Below the pieces are notes generated by a model. It saw nothing but the letters and a program-made list of their open reading frames with translations, searched no databases and was not told the origin of the DNA. From positions 1-23,188 of the IMG/VR virus record IMGVR_UViG_3300043409_001721: a stretch of 23,188 nucleotides of DNA; one strand, written 5' to 3'. Each line of letters opens with the position of its first letter. The stretch's first letter is position 1. Source of the DNA: a virus. The translations under genes and the position numbers were made by a program. Below, piece by piece: positions 13,312 through 21,274 of this stretch.

Positions 13312-13715
13312 GCTGTCACCTGTAGCGGCCAAGGCCGGCGCAAGTAATCGGAAGCCATTGCAGCCTGCCAGCCGCCGACAGCAGCAATTGAAAGCTGCTC
13401 AGTGCCATCAATCGAACGGTCTTTCCTGTCCTGCCACCGCTGGCGCTGTTCGGCCTGAACGCAAGCAACGCAAACGGTGCGGCTGACTTTCTTTTTGCCT
13501 GGTTGGTCGCAGCGCGGGCAGACAAAATTCGGGCAGTCACGGTTTGATCGCAGCGCCCTAGCCTCTGCCAGTGTGCGCAGGGTCATACCAGCCTTGCGCA
13601 GGGCTTTGCGCATGGAGTTAGCGCATATGCTGTAATCGGCGGCCAGCCTTTCAACGCTGATGCCTTCGTTGTAGCGGTTCGCAGCCTGTTCGATCTGTAC
13701 AGGTGTCAGGCTCAT
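13308..13715 (-). CDS. HTH plus zinc-ribbon protein, 135 aa
   Basis: The start is ATG at 13715, overlapping the helicase-loader stop as ATGA. Residues about 6-43 form a resolvase-like helix-turn-helix (IEQAANRYNEGISVERLAAD, then SMRKALRKAG). Residues 61-85 hold a Cys cluster (C66, C69 and C82, C85 in CPRC and CVAC) typical of a zinc ribbon, and a basic stretch follows. This should be a DNA-binding regulator or replication accessory. No specific family is assigned. Confidence 0.75.
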   Translation of the reverse strand: MSLTPVQIEQAANRYNEGISVERLAADYSICANSMRKALRKAGMTLRTLAEARALRSNRDCPNFVCPRCDQPGKKKVSRTVCVACVQAEQRQRWQDRKDRSIDGTEQLSIAAVGGWQAAMASDYLRRPWPLQVTA

Positions 13716-14141
13716 TTTAACAGCTCCTTGATCCTAGCCAGCTTGGCGCGGGCGGATTCTTCAGAAGCTAAAACGTGAACGGATTCGGGCAGCGCCTTGA
13801 ATGCCGGAACTTCCAGCGACTCACCGGCAAGCACGCGGCGCACGACTTGTTGGTATGCCACATCGAACAGCGGGAACAGTTCGCGGCTTGTCATGTGGCG
13901 CATGTCGTAGCTGCCGACTGAGTAAGCGGCGTGATAGATCGCGGGGTGCGTCCAGTTGTGGGTTTGCCAGTCCTGCGCGCAACAGGCTTCGCTCATGGCG
14001 TCACGCGTTTCCGGCAATCCCAAATCCTGGGGGGTGATTCGGCAGAGTTCGCGGAAAGCTGGCAGCGACAGGAAGCCGGTGAAATTCTTCACCTTGCGCA
14101 TTCCCATGCGGATCGCCGGCACCGGCAAATCTGCAAGCCCT

Positions 14142-15017
<876 letters not shown>

Positions 15018-15209
15018 CTACAGAACCCCCCAAAGCGGAGTCACTGTAACCAGCAGACCGACCATTCCGGCACTGATCAACAAGCCGAAGAAGATGGCGC
15101 ACAGGCCAATCTCTCCCGGTGTGGCTGGCTCTGCTTTCGATGCCAGCAGCAGGGCCAGGGATATGCCGGCAACGATCAGGGCGGCTATCAGGGAACGGTG
15201 GTCGATCAT
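15018..15209 (-). CDS. Small membrane protein, 63 aa
   Basis: The start is ATG at 15209 (ATGA overlap with the regulator). Two hydrophobic segments, LIAALIVAGISLALLLA and LCAIFFGLLISAGMVGLLV, are joined by a short acidic loop (SKAEPATPGE). It has no enzymatic motif. Two-span membrane peptides in early phage operons sometimes act in exclusion or as host modulators. The function is unknown. Confidence 0.7.
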   Translation of the reverse strand: MIDHRSLIAALIVAGISLALLLASKAEPATPGEIGLCAIFFGLLISAGMVGLLVTVTPLWGVL

Positions 15210-15433
15210 GCTCGCCGCCTTAACGACGACAGGCCGTGCAATTTTGCCAACTTAAAGAGCGCGGCAGCTGTTTTTTGGCTGGCTATATGATGGCCGGTTT
15301 TGATCCTGCTCAATAAAGGCACGGATGATGCACCTTCTGAGCTTTCAAGCATTGCGCTTATGGCTGTCAGGCTGTAGCGGTTGGCCATGAGGTCTGCAAT
15401 GCACTCTGGGGCAGTTGGTTGTTTTTTGGTCAT
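15206..15433 (-). CDS. Small HTH-like regulator at the cro/cII position
   Basis: The start is ATG at 15433, with a strong AGGAGG upstream; the extension to 15457 lacks a site. The 75-residue product has a helix pair (IADLMANRYSLTAISAMLE), a turn, then VPLLSRIKTGHHIASQKTA and LFKLAKL. This arrangement resembles small Xre/Cro-type HTH proteins, with SRIKTG in the recognition region. It is the first gene of the long minus-strand early operon and divergent from the recombination operon, which is the position of cro or cII in lambdoids. I cannot tell which; the repressor cI is not in the window. Confidence 0.65.
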   Translation of the reverse strand: MTKKQPTAPECIADLMANRYSLTAISAMLESSEGASSVPLLSRIKTGHHIASQKTAAALFKLAKLHGLSSLRRRA

Positions 15434-15452
15434 AGTTCCTCCTGTTGGGCCG

Positions 15453-15482
15453 ATCATAAACTACAATCCTGCTAAAATGCAA
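15453..15482 (-). promoter_or_regulatory. Likely early promoter of the minus-strand operon
   Basis: On the minus strand TTGCAT (15482-15477) and TATGAT (15458-15453) are separated by 18 bases. They match the sigma-70 consensus at four and five of six positions. The regulator ATG lies 20 bases downstream of the -10 region, so the leader is short. Confidence 0.5.
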
Positions 15483-15527
15483 AAATATTTTTGAAATTAG
15501 TGTTGCAAGGTGTATTGGCATGTGCAA
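15481..15527. promoter_or_regulatory. Operator-like symmetric elements in the divergent control region
   Basis: A 12-base palindrome AAAAATATTTTT is at 15481-15492, and the inverted pair TTGCA (15503-15507) and TGCAA (15523-15527) lies next to it. They sit between the divergent regulator and recombination operons, where a Cro/CI-type repressor would bind. A weak plus-strand promoter, TTGAAA at 15491-15496 and TATTGG at 15513-15518 (16-base spacing), overlaps them. The assignment is tentative. Confidence 0.35.
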
Positions 15528-15559
15528 AGATTGCCTTACTTCCACAACGAGGGCAGGAA

Positions 15560-15979
15560 ATGAACAACACCAATCAACAGTATCACGCGGCAGTTATGGA
15601 CTGCCCGACTTATAGCAGCAGAGCGAAAGCTCCCAAGGCTGATCTTGATAGCAAGATCAAGGCAGCGATTGATGCTGCTGTTGATGACGGGCTGATCTAT
15701 GTTACCGGAAGCCGCGACTATGCATTCAGCATTGACGGCGAAGTCCAGTTTTACAATCAGCTTGTCAGCCTTTGCACAGCAACCGAGAAAGCCGATCTGC
15801 TGCACGAATGGATTCTGACCGGCGATCAAGCCCGCGCTGTCGAAGTGGTAAATTACCTGATGGCCGATTTCAACCCGGTCAAATTCATTGCCCGCGACTC
15901 TGCCACGCGAATCATCAATCACTGTTTGTTCAGTCAGAGCGTTACCGAAGCTCTCGCCGCAAGAGGCCTGCCGTTTTGA
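15560..15979 (+). CDS. Unknown first protein of the recombination operon, 139 aa
   Basis: The start is ATG at 15560 with AGGAA and GAGGG just upstream; the frame before it has no good site. The product is soluble and acidic, with helices such as LDSKIKAAIDAAVDDG and KADLLHEWILTGD, and a strand region LIYVTGSRDYAFSIDGEV. No family is recognised. Its position next to the control region means it is the first early gene on the plus strand, a place where phages often carry host-takeover or anti-defence proteins. That is inference from position only. Confidence 0.72.
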   Translation: MNNTNQQYHAAVMDCPTYSSRAKAPKADLDSKIKAAIDAAVDDGLIYVTGSRDYAFSIDGEVQFYNQLVSLCTATEKADLLHEWILTGDQARAVEVVNYLMADFNPVKFIARDSATRIINHCLFSQSVTEALAARGLPF

Positions 15980-15993
15980 AAACGAGAAAACCA

Positions 15994-16104
15994 ATGGCGA
16001 CACGCAACACCGACAGGGATGCAATGAGCCAAGCCGCGCAGCTCCACGCTGCGGCTGTTGTGGCGCTGTTCATCATGCTCTGGATTGCAGGCGGTGCGGC
16101 ATGA
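15994..16104 (+). CDS. Very small membrane peptide, 36 aa
   Basis: The ATG at 15994 gives 36 residues; an in-frame ATG at 16024 with AGGG upstream gives 26. A single membrane segment (AAAVVALFIMLWIAGGAA) ends the peptide. The stop overlaps the next ATG as ATGA. The overlap and the hydrophobic helix support it, but it is at the limit of what can be called. Confidence 0.5.
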   Translation: MATRNTDRDAMSQAAQLHAAAVVALFIMLWIAGGAA

Positions 16105-16289
16105 TAGTCGCGGCTTACTTTACGATATTCCTTTCAGGCTGCATGTTCACTTTGAGCGTGCAAGCAATCCTTGCAATGTGGAGGAATCCTACGCCGCCAG
16201 ACGGTTGCCATGTCGTAATCCGCAAGGGCAAAAGGTTTGTGCGCAGGAATCCGAAGCCGAAACAGTTGGTGGAGGTGCCGAATGAATGA
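16101..16289 (+). CDS. Small single-span membrane protein, 62 aa
   Basis: The start is ATG at 16101, overlapping the previous stop as ATGA. The N-terminal hydrophobic segment (MIVAAYFTIFLSGCMFTLSVQ) is followed by a basic cytoplasmic tail (RKGKRFVRRNPKPK). Its tail overlaps the next gene by eight bases. The topology would place the basic part inside the cell. I know no homologue by name. Confidence 0.65.
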   Translation: MIVAAYFTIFLSGCMFTLSVQAILAMWRNPTPPDGCHVVIRKGKRFVRRNPKPKQLVEVPNE

Positions 16290-16452
16290 CCTACGCCAGC
16301 ACGTTGACCAATTGCACGAAGCCACGAAGCTGCTCGCACTCATCACTAGCACGGACGACACCGAAATACTGCGGCAGATTGCGGCACACGCTGCACTGCG
16401 GCAGATCAAAGATGCAAGATCGCAATTAACGAAACCGAGGGTTAGAACATGA
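16282..16452 (+). CDS. Small helical protein before recT, 56 aa
   Basis: The start is ATG at 16282, with GGAGG six bases upstream. Two helices (DLRQHVDQLHEATKLLALI and LRQIAAHAALRQIKDA) suggest a small helical hairpin. The TGA overlaps the recT ATG as ATGA, so its translation is coupled to the recombinase. The role is unknown; regulators and nuclease inhibitors occur at this position in other phages. Confidence 0.68.
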   Translation: MNDLRQHVDQLHEATKLLALITSTDDTEILRQIAAHAALRQIKDARSQLTKPRVRT

Positions 16453-17207
16453 ACGCATTAACAGTACGGGGTGGCTTCGCGCTGGCCCCGCAATCAATGA
16501 CCGAAGCAATGACGATGGCAACAATGCTGTGCAAGTCCAGCATGGTGCCGAAGTGCTACACCAACAAACCTGAAGACACGCTTATCGCAATGATGATGGG
16601 CAGCGAACTGGGATTGAATCCGATCCAGTCGCTGCAAAACATCGCGGTAATCAACGGCAAGCCGAGCATTTACGGCGATGCGCTGGCCGCACTGGTGCAG
16701 AACCATCCGGCCTTTGGTGGCATGGAAGAGTTATTCAACGAAACTGGCATGGTTGCCACCTGCACTGTCTGGCGTAAAAATGGAACAAAGCACACGCAGA
16801 CGTTCGGCCAAGCTGATGCGCAGAAAGCAAACCTGTGGGGCAAGGCCGGCCCCTGGACACAATACCCGAAACGAATGCTTGCCATGCGCGCCAGAGGCTT
16901 TGCCTTGCGGTCACAGTTTGCCGACGCCCTTGCCGGTTTGATTACACGCGAGGAAGCCGAGGACATGCCGCAACAGTTGCAGGATTACACAGCGCCCACG
17001 GCGATTGCCGGCGAAGTCGTGAACCCTGAGCTTGATGGATACATTGAAGGCATCAACAACGCTTCTAATATGGAATTCTTGCAGCAAGCATTTGCAACAT
17101 CGTGGAAGGCTTGCGCAGGCAAGGCAGACCGCGAAGCACTGACAAGGGCCAAGGATACGCGCAAAGCTCAACTTGCTGTGTCGGAGGTGTCAGATGCAGC
17201 AGCGTGA
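16449..17207 (+). CDS. recT: RecT-family single-strand annealing protein
   Basis: The product is 252 residues from ATG at 16449. The core has PEDTLIAMMMGSELGLNPIQSLQNIAVINGKPSIYGDAL, read in two parts (residues about 41-80), which is the characteristic RecT motif. It is followed by aromatic and charged strands, then KRMLAMRARGFALR. RecT proteins bind single strands and anneal them after a 5'-3' exonuclease resects the duplex. The exonuclease gene follows with a 14-base overlap, giving a classical two-component recombination system. The Ala/Asp-rich C-terminal tail is variable in the family. Confidence 0.92.
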   Translation: MNALTVRGGFALAPQSMTEAMTMATMLCKSSMVPKCYTNKPEDTLIAMMMGSELGLNPIQSLQNIAVINGKPSIYGDALAALVQNHPAFGGMEELFNETGMVATCTVWRKNGTKHTQTFGQADAQKANLWGKAGPWTQYPKRMLAMRARGFALRSQFADALAGLITREEAEDMPQQLQDYTAPTAIAGEVVNPELDGYIEGINNASNMEFLQQAFATSWKACAGKADREALTRAKDTRKAQLAVSEVSDAAA

Positions 17208-17823
17208 AGATGCTTGGTATGTGGCAAGGCTTGGCCGGGTAACTGCCAGCAAGATTTCCGACTTGATAGCCAAAACGAAGTCAGGCCCAAGCGCCAGCCG
17301 CCGCAACTACATGATGCAGTTGTTGTGCGAACGCCTGACCGGCAAGCGTGAGGAAGGCTTCACCAGCGCGGCAATGCAACGCGGTACCGATCTGGAAGCC
17401 ATTGCCCGCAGTGCCTACGAAGTGGATCAGGGCGTGATGGTGCAAGAGGTTGGCTTTATCCCCTGCCCCGGTATCCCGATGGCTGGCGCGAGTCCTGACG
17501 GGCTTGTGGGCGATGATGGTCTGGTTGAGATCAAATGCCCGAACACTGCCCAGCATGTTGACTTCATCCGTACCGGCAAAATCGACAGCGGTTACGAATG
17601 GCAGATGACAATGCAAATGGTCTGCACTGGCCGCAAGTGGTGCCACTTTGTTTCATTCGATGACCGCTTGCCGGAAGCCCTGCAATACCGCTGCAAGCGT
17701 TTTCCGTTTGACGCCGCCCGCGCTGCTGAAATGCTCGCCGAAATCAAGTCATTCATTGCCGAACTGGACGCGCTTGAAGCTGAAATGCGCGGACTGATGG
17801 CACCGATTCAACAAGTAGTGTAG
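17194..17823 (+). CDS. Lambda exonuclease-like (YqaJ) nuclease
   Basis: The product is 209 residues from ATG at 17194, with GGAGG six bases upstream; a start at 17173 is less likely. The YqaJ fold is shown by RGTDLEAIARSAY (E68), ASPDGLV (D102), LVEIKCP (E112, K114) and YEWQMTMQM (Q137). These are the metal-binding and catalytic residues of the lambda Exo group. It degrades one strand of double-stranded ends in the 5'-3' direction and hands the product to RecT. The C-terminal helix may mediate trimer contacts. Confidence 0.92.
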   Translation: MQQREDAWYVARLGRVTASKISDLIAKTKSGPSASRRNYMMQLLCERLTGKREEGFTSAAMQRGTDLEAIARSAYEVDQGVMVQEVGFIPCPGIPMAGASPDGLVGDDGLVEIKCPNTAQHVDFIRTGKIDSGYEWQMTMQMVCTGRKWCHFVSFDDRLPEALQYRCKRFPFDAARAAEMLAEIKSFIAELDALEAEMRGLMAPIQQVV

Positions 17824-17858
17824 GCCAGGATAAAGGCGCTTATGGCGCAGGAGGATGT

Positions 17859-18074
17859 ATGACCCCGACAACCGAAGAACTGAAAGCTGCGCTGTTACAT
17901 GCTGACTACATGGAGCCTATCAACGAGACACTAGCACGAAGCATTCGCCTGCTTGCACAGGCCGAACTCTCCAGGCGTGAGAAAGTGAGGGCGGCGGTAT
18001 GCTGTCGCCTACCGACCGTGCAGCCCAACTTCCTTGAGAACGGACTTCATCTCTTCGCGGATTATCTGGCGTAA
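17859..18074 (+). CDS. Small last protein of the recombination operon, 71 aa
   Basis: The start is ATG at 17859, with a very strong AGGAGG upstream. The first about 45 residues are helical and acidic (TEELKAALLHADYMEP, LLAQAELSRREKVR). The last part (CCRLPTVQPNFLENG) is less regular and lies over a small gene on the other strand. The strong ribosome site makes the start sound. The C-terminal end may have been shaped by the overlap. Confidence 0.62.
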   Translation: MTPTTEELKAALLHADYMEPINETLARSIRLLAQAELSRREKVRAAVCCRLPTVQPNFLENGLHLFADYLA

Positions 18075-18098
18075 TAATGCTGTTTCGTCGGTGAGCAT
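18009..18098 (-). CDS. Tiny helical peptide at the end of the tail operon, 29 aa
   Basis: The start is ATG at 18098, with CGGAG five bases upstream. The peptide begins MLTDETALLRQIIREEMK and ends EVGLHGR at a TAG. It is one amphipathic helix of a type seen as small genes near tail-fibre genes of several phages. It overlaps antisense the end of the plus-strand 71-aa gene. Short length limits certainty. Confidence 0.45.
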   Translation of the reverse strand: MLTDETALLRQIIREEMKSVLKEVGLHGR

Positions 18099-18166
18099 GG
18101 TTACTCCGTTACTTGCATAGATTATAGACCAGCCGTTGTTAGCGGGAATACTTCATGCTGTTGGAG

Positions 18167-18391
18167 TTATTTATACTTTGGATAGGCAGGAAAGGCAGGG
18201 TGTATCCCACCTCGCTCAATAACGCTATCTAAATAATTTTTATATCCATCAAATGTAATATCTTTTTGATCAAACTTATCAGCGGCTAAATCTGCATTAT
18301 ATTTTACCAGCAATTCTTTAGCAGACTCAGTGGTAGCTGCAAGAGGCGCATCAGTAGCTTCAAAGAAAAACGATGTTGGTGCAATTCTCAT
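18167..18391 (-). CDS. Small tail-fibre-associated protein, 74 aa
   Basis: The start is ATG at 18391, with GGAG six bases upstream and an ATGA overlap with the propeller gene stop; the TTG at 18403 lacks this support. The product begins MRIAPTSFFFEA and ends PAYPKYK, with a helical middle (ESAKELLVKYNADLAADKF). It shares the AT-rich composition of its neighbour. By position it could be a fibre chaperone or a small tail cap protein. No family is recognised. Confidence 0.7.
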   Translation of the reverse strand: MRIAPTSFFFEATDAPLAATTESAKELLVKYNADLAADKFDQKDITFDGYKNYLDSVIERGGIHPAFPAYPKYK

Positions 18392-20094
18392 TTGATTCTC
18401 CAATACTCAATATTAGTAGGCGATATGCCCGCAGTTTGTTGCTGGTTACTATAAGGGTAGGGGCTATAGTTTGTTGCTGTAGCAGCAGTCGCAGACGTTA
18501 CAAATAGTGGATATTGTGGTCTTTGAGTTTGCACCTGAATAATTGCATCAGAAGCTAAATAGTTTACAAAAGTTTTTTGATATCCAGACGCATTAGCAAT
18601 AACAGAGTAATTATTTATAGTAGCAACTGAAAAGTCTGATTTCTTAATAACATTTTGTCCTATTGTTACATAATCAGTAAGTTCCATGTAAGGCTGACCA
18701 TAACTTGTTGTTGCGCTGTTATAAGTAACATTTGTCCAAGTGGCTGCGTCAGTAGATTTCCAAATCCCTATTGATCCATATACATACCAAACTGATCCTA
18801 GAAAAACCATACCCATACTAGAATCGTCAGATGAGGCATTTTGAATTAAATTATGCGTCCAAGTGGCGCCAGCATTTATAGAAACAGCCGCATACCAGCC
18901 AGACGTAGTTCCATAAACAAAACACCATCTTGAATTTGCTGAATCGTAGTCTCCCGGCATCTGTTGATAAGAAGCATTTATGGTAGCCGCAGGAGTCCAG
19001 TTATAAGTTACAAAGGATTGCCCACCATTAGTTGTTACATAAATTCTATTGGATGTAGTTGCAGCACTAAAAACGAGCATAAAGGTGCTTGAATTGTCTC
19101 CGGCTGAAAATGCTCCGTGCGGAGTTGTATTGTAGACTGAACTTACACCTGAAAATGTTGAGCTAGAAAATGAAACACCATCGTTAGTCGAATATCTATA
19201 TGCATTATTTGTACTACAGAAAATAGTAGTTCCATCGTAGTTCATTGCAAATCTACAAAATGAACTCATTAAACAAGGAACATAGTAAGTGTTACTTGTT
19301 AGATCAACTGCTGCTGAAATTTCAGTAACTGTTGCTCCACCGTTTAAAGATTTGTAAAAACTATATGCGCCAGCGTTTGCATTATTTTTTAATTGAAAAT
19401 ACAACTTGAGACCATCTCGAACTGCTCCGGTGTTGTAGTACGTTTGATCACCAAAATACTCTACAGTAAAAGTATTTGTAACTGAAACATATGTAATACT
19501 TGATTTTGTCCAAGCAGCGCCCGCAGTAGAGGTATATAGAGATGCAGAATTATAATATTGTTCACTTCCTATAACTCTGAATGTGCTAGTCGAGGAGTCG
19601 TACCAAGCTGCTATTGCAAAAGGTACGGGCATTGAGACCATTGCACCTGTAGTCGCATTAAAAACCGCAGCAGGTATTGGTTGACCGTAACTTTGCCTAT
19701 AGCCACCAGTTTGGTGCTGAACAATTGTATTTGTTGAGTTTGTTCCTGACATTCCTACAAATCTATTCTTACCAACCCTTCCTACAAAGGGCATATACGA
19801 ATATGCGTCAGTAGTCCCTCGTGGGTTATATTGTGCAGTAGAATAATTATTTGGTTGAAAAACTATTGTTCCCCAATTTTTAGCAGCGCCGCTATTTATA
19901 CTGCCAAGAAGTGGAGTTGGAGTTAAACTATTTAATGCTACATATTTTGGATAATCTGCCGAACTAAGAGAAACGGTCAAAGTTGACGGCAAATATTGCG
20001 CTCCGTCTGCCTCTACAATAATGCCGTTGCTTGCACTATTGCGATAAATTGAGCCATTGATTGGAACTTGGACTTCTTTGGATGTGCGCCCCAT
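18388..20094 (-). CDS. Asp-box beta-propeller tail protein (receptor-binding candidate)
   Basis: The product is 568 residues from ATG at 20094, with GAGGAG upstream inside the end of the previous gene. It contains at least six Asp-box-like repeats (S/T-x-D/N-x-G-x-S/T-W/F): STAGAAW, SLNGGAT, STNDGVSF, TTNGGQSF, SINAGATW and STDAATW, spaced tens of residues apart. Such repeats fold as blades of BNR or sialidase-like beta-propellers. No obvious sialidase catalytic set is visible, so binding of surface glycans or proteins is more likely than cleavage. The gene is Ser/Thr/Asn/Tyr-rich and much more AT-rich than the phage average, suggesting recent exchange. Confidence 0.8.
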   Translation of the reverse strand: MGRTSKEVQVPINGSIYRNSASNGIIVEADGAQYLPSTLTVSLSSADYPKYVALNSLTPTPLLGSINSGAAKNWGTIVFQPNNYSTAQYNPRGTTDAYSYMPFVGRVGKNRFVGMSGTNSTNTIVQHQTGGYRQSYGQPIPAAVFNATTGAMVSMPVPFAIAAWYDSSTSTFRVIGSEQYYNSASLYTSTAGAAWTKSSITYVSVTNTFTVEYFGDQTYYNTGAVRDGLKLYFQLKNNANAGAYSFYKSLNGGATVTEISAAVDLTSNTYYVPCLMSSFCRFAMNYDGTTIFCSTNNAYRYSTNDGVSFSSSTFSGVSSVYNTTPHGAFSAGDNSSTFMLVFSAATTSNRIYVTTNGGQSFVTYNWTPAATINASYQQMPGDYDSANSRWCFVYGTTSGWYAAVSINAGATWTHNLIQNASSDDSSMGMVFLGSVWYVYGSIGIWKSTDAATWTNVTYNSATTSYGQPYMELTDYVTIGQNVIKKSDFSVATINNYSVIANASGYQKTFVNYLASDAIIQVQTQRPQYPLFVTSATAATATNYSPYPYSNQQQTAGISPTNIEYWRIK

Positions 20095-20097
20095 AAC

Positions 20098-20409
20098 TTA
20101 CTCCTCATACCCGTAAACAGAAACAGATAAACTTGCGCTATCTGTATAGATAACTGTATTTTTTGTAGCTTGAGCTACAATGCCCGTTCTCTCAAAAACA
20201 CTATAAGCAGGGACTTCAGTATCGTATTCAATGTATTCTGAGTTAGAAGGAGTTCCAGTAGCTGCTATCGCCAATCGAATGTTTGCTAGGGTACTGCCTC
20301 TGTTGCATACGCTTATGTTAAACGTAGCCGTCTTAGACGCAGGGACGGTATAAACCGTTGTGTTGGTTGTAGCACTTGGTGCTGACTGACCTAAAATTCC
20401 AGAAGCCAT
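20098..20409 (-). CDS. Small beta-rich tail protein, 103 aa
   Basis: The start is ATG at 20409; the stop lies three bases before the next ATG. The sequence is beta-rich (TTVYTVPASKTATFNISVCNRG, read as two strands, then IRLAIAATG) and ends SLSVSVYGYEE. Proteins of this size and look are common near phage fibres and are thought to be fibre connectors or tip parts. No catalytic motif is seen. Composition is AT-rich like the next two genes. Confidence 0.72.
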   Translation of the reverse strand: MASGILGQSAPSATTNTTVYTVPASKTATFNISVCNRGSTLANIRLAIAATGTPSNSEYIEYDTEVPAYSVFERTGIVAQATKNTVIYTDSASLSVSVYGYEE

Positions 20410-20419
20410 AATCTAATCC

Positions 20420-21274
20420 TCAAAATCCTGCGAAAAAGTAAGCCTTGTTGTTACTGAAGCTGGCCGCTGCAACCACCGGCTCGCCACTAACCTTGATGTA
20501 ACTCACACAGTAAACAGTCGTCCCGTCACTTTCGTAAATTGCCCTATCGCCAGCCGCCGTTGTTATGTTCACAGCACCCGGCAGGTTGTTAGTCGTAGCG
20601 TTATGAGTCAGTGTCAGGATGCCATCAAAGATCACTGTTCTAGGCCCACGGGTCAGGGTAACAGCAGTGATCGTTGTCGTGCCGGTGATGTGGACGCGAT
20701 TGCCTGTTGCGGTGTTGAGGTTGATCGTAGAGGCTGACGCTATTGCTATGCCGGTAGCCCACTCTTGCGCCCCTGTGAAGGTGTTAGCACTCAGGACTGC
20801 ATACCCAGCCGCTGGTAGATAGGCAGTGAGCCACGCAGCGCCTGAATAAGCCCGCATTTCACTTGCGACGCTATTAAAGTACAGAGCACCTGTTAAAAGT
20901 GCGCCGCCATCATTGTCTAGCGTTGGGTCAGACGTTTTAGCGCCGAGGTATCGGTCATCAAAGCTGTCGTATGAAGCCGCTGCGCTCGTTGCGCTTGCGG
21001 TGGCACTCGATGCTGATGCCGTTGCTGAAGCAGCGCTTGCTGTAGCACTTGAGCTTGCACTTGTCGCTGTAGCGGCATTAGCTGCTGCATTGGTCGCGTT
21101 TGTGTTGACCTCACCAGCAACGGTATTGGCCTGGCCAGCCCAAGTGTTTATCTCGGTTCTCAACGTCGGCAATGCAGTGCCGAGAAATGTATCGGCGCGA
21201 CTGTCGAAAGTCGCCGGGTCTGCCGTAGTTGGCACACTCCCCAGACTGGAAATGTTTTGCGTGATCGTTGTCAT
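20420..21274 (-). CDS. Tail fibre protein with Ala/Ser/Thr-rich stalk
   Basis: The product is 284 residues from ATG at 21274, overlapping the previous stop as ATGA. The region about residues 55-100 is almost only Ala, Ser, Thr and Asn (TATSASSSATASAASAT and so on), which should form an extended trimeric coil. After it comes SFDDRYLGAKTSDP and ALLTGALYFN, a junction frequently found in phage tail fibres. The C-terminal half is beta-rich. It probably makes the stalk that holds the receptor-binding propeller encoded downstream. Confidence 0.82.
   Translation of the reverse strand: MTTITQNISSLGSVPTTADPATFDSRADTFLGTALPTLRTEINTWAGQANTVAGEVNTNATNAAANAATATSASSSATASAASATASASSATASATSAAASYDSFDDRYLGAKTSDPTLDNDGGALLTGALYFNSVASEMRAYSGAAWLTAYLPAAGYAVLSANTFTGAQEWATGIAIASASTINLNTATGNRVHITGTTTITAVTLTRGPRTVIFDGILTLTHNATTNNLPGAVNITTAAGDRAIYESDGTTVYCVSYIKVSGEPVVAAASFSNNKAYFFAGF

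Noticed and set aside
18075-18166. Rho-independent terminator between the recombination and tail operons
   Set aside because: No stable stem followed by a T-run was found; only short three-base symmetries are present.
20985-21075. Plus-strand Ala/Val/Leu-rich frame opposite the fibre stalk
   Set aside because: It is the complement of Ala/Ser/Thr repeat codons and has no start signal or family pattern.
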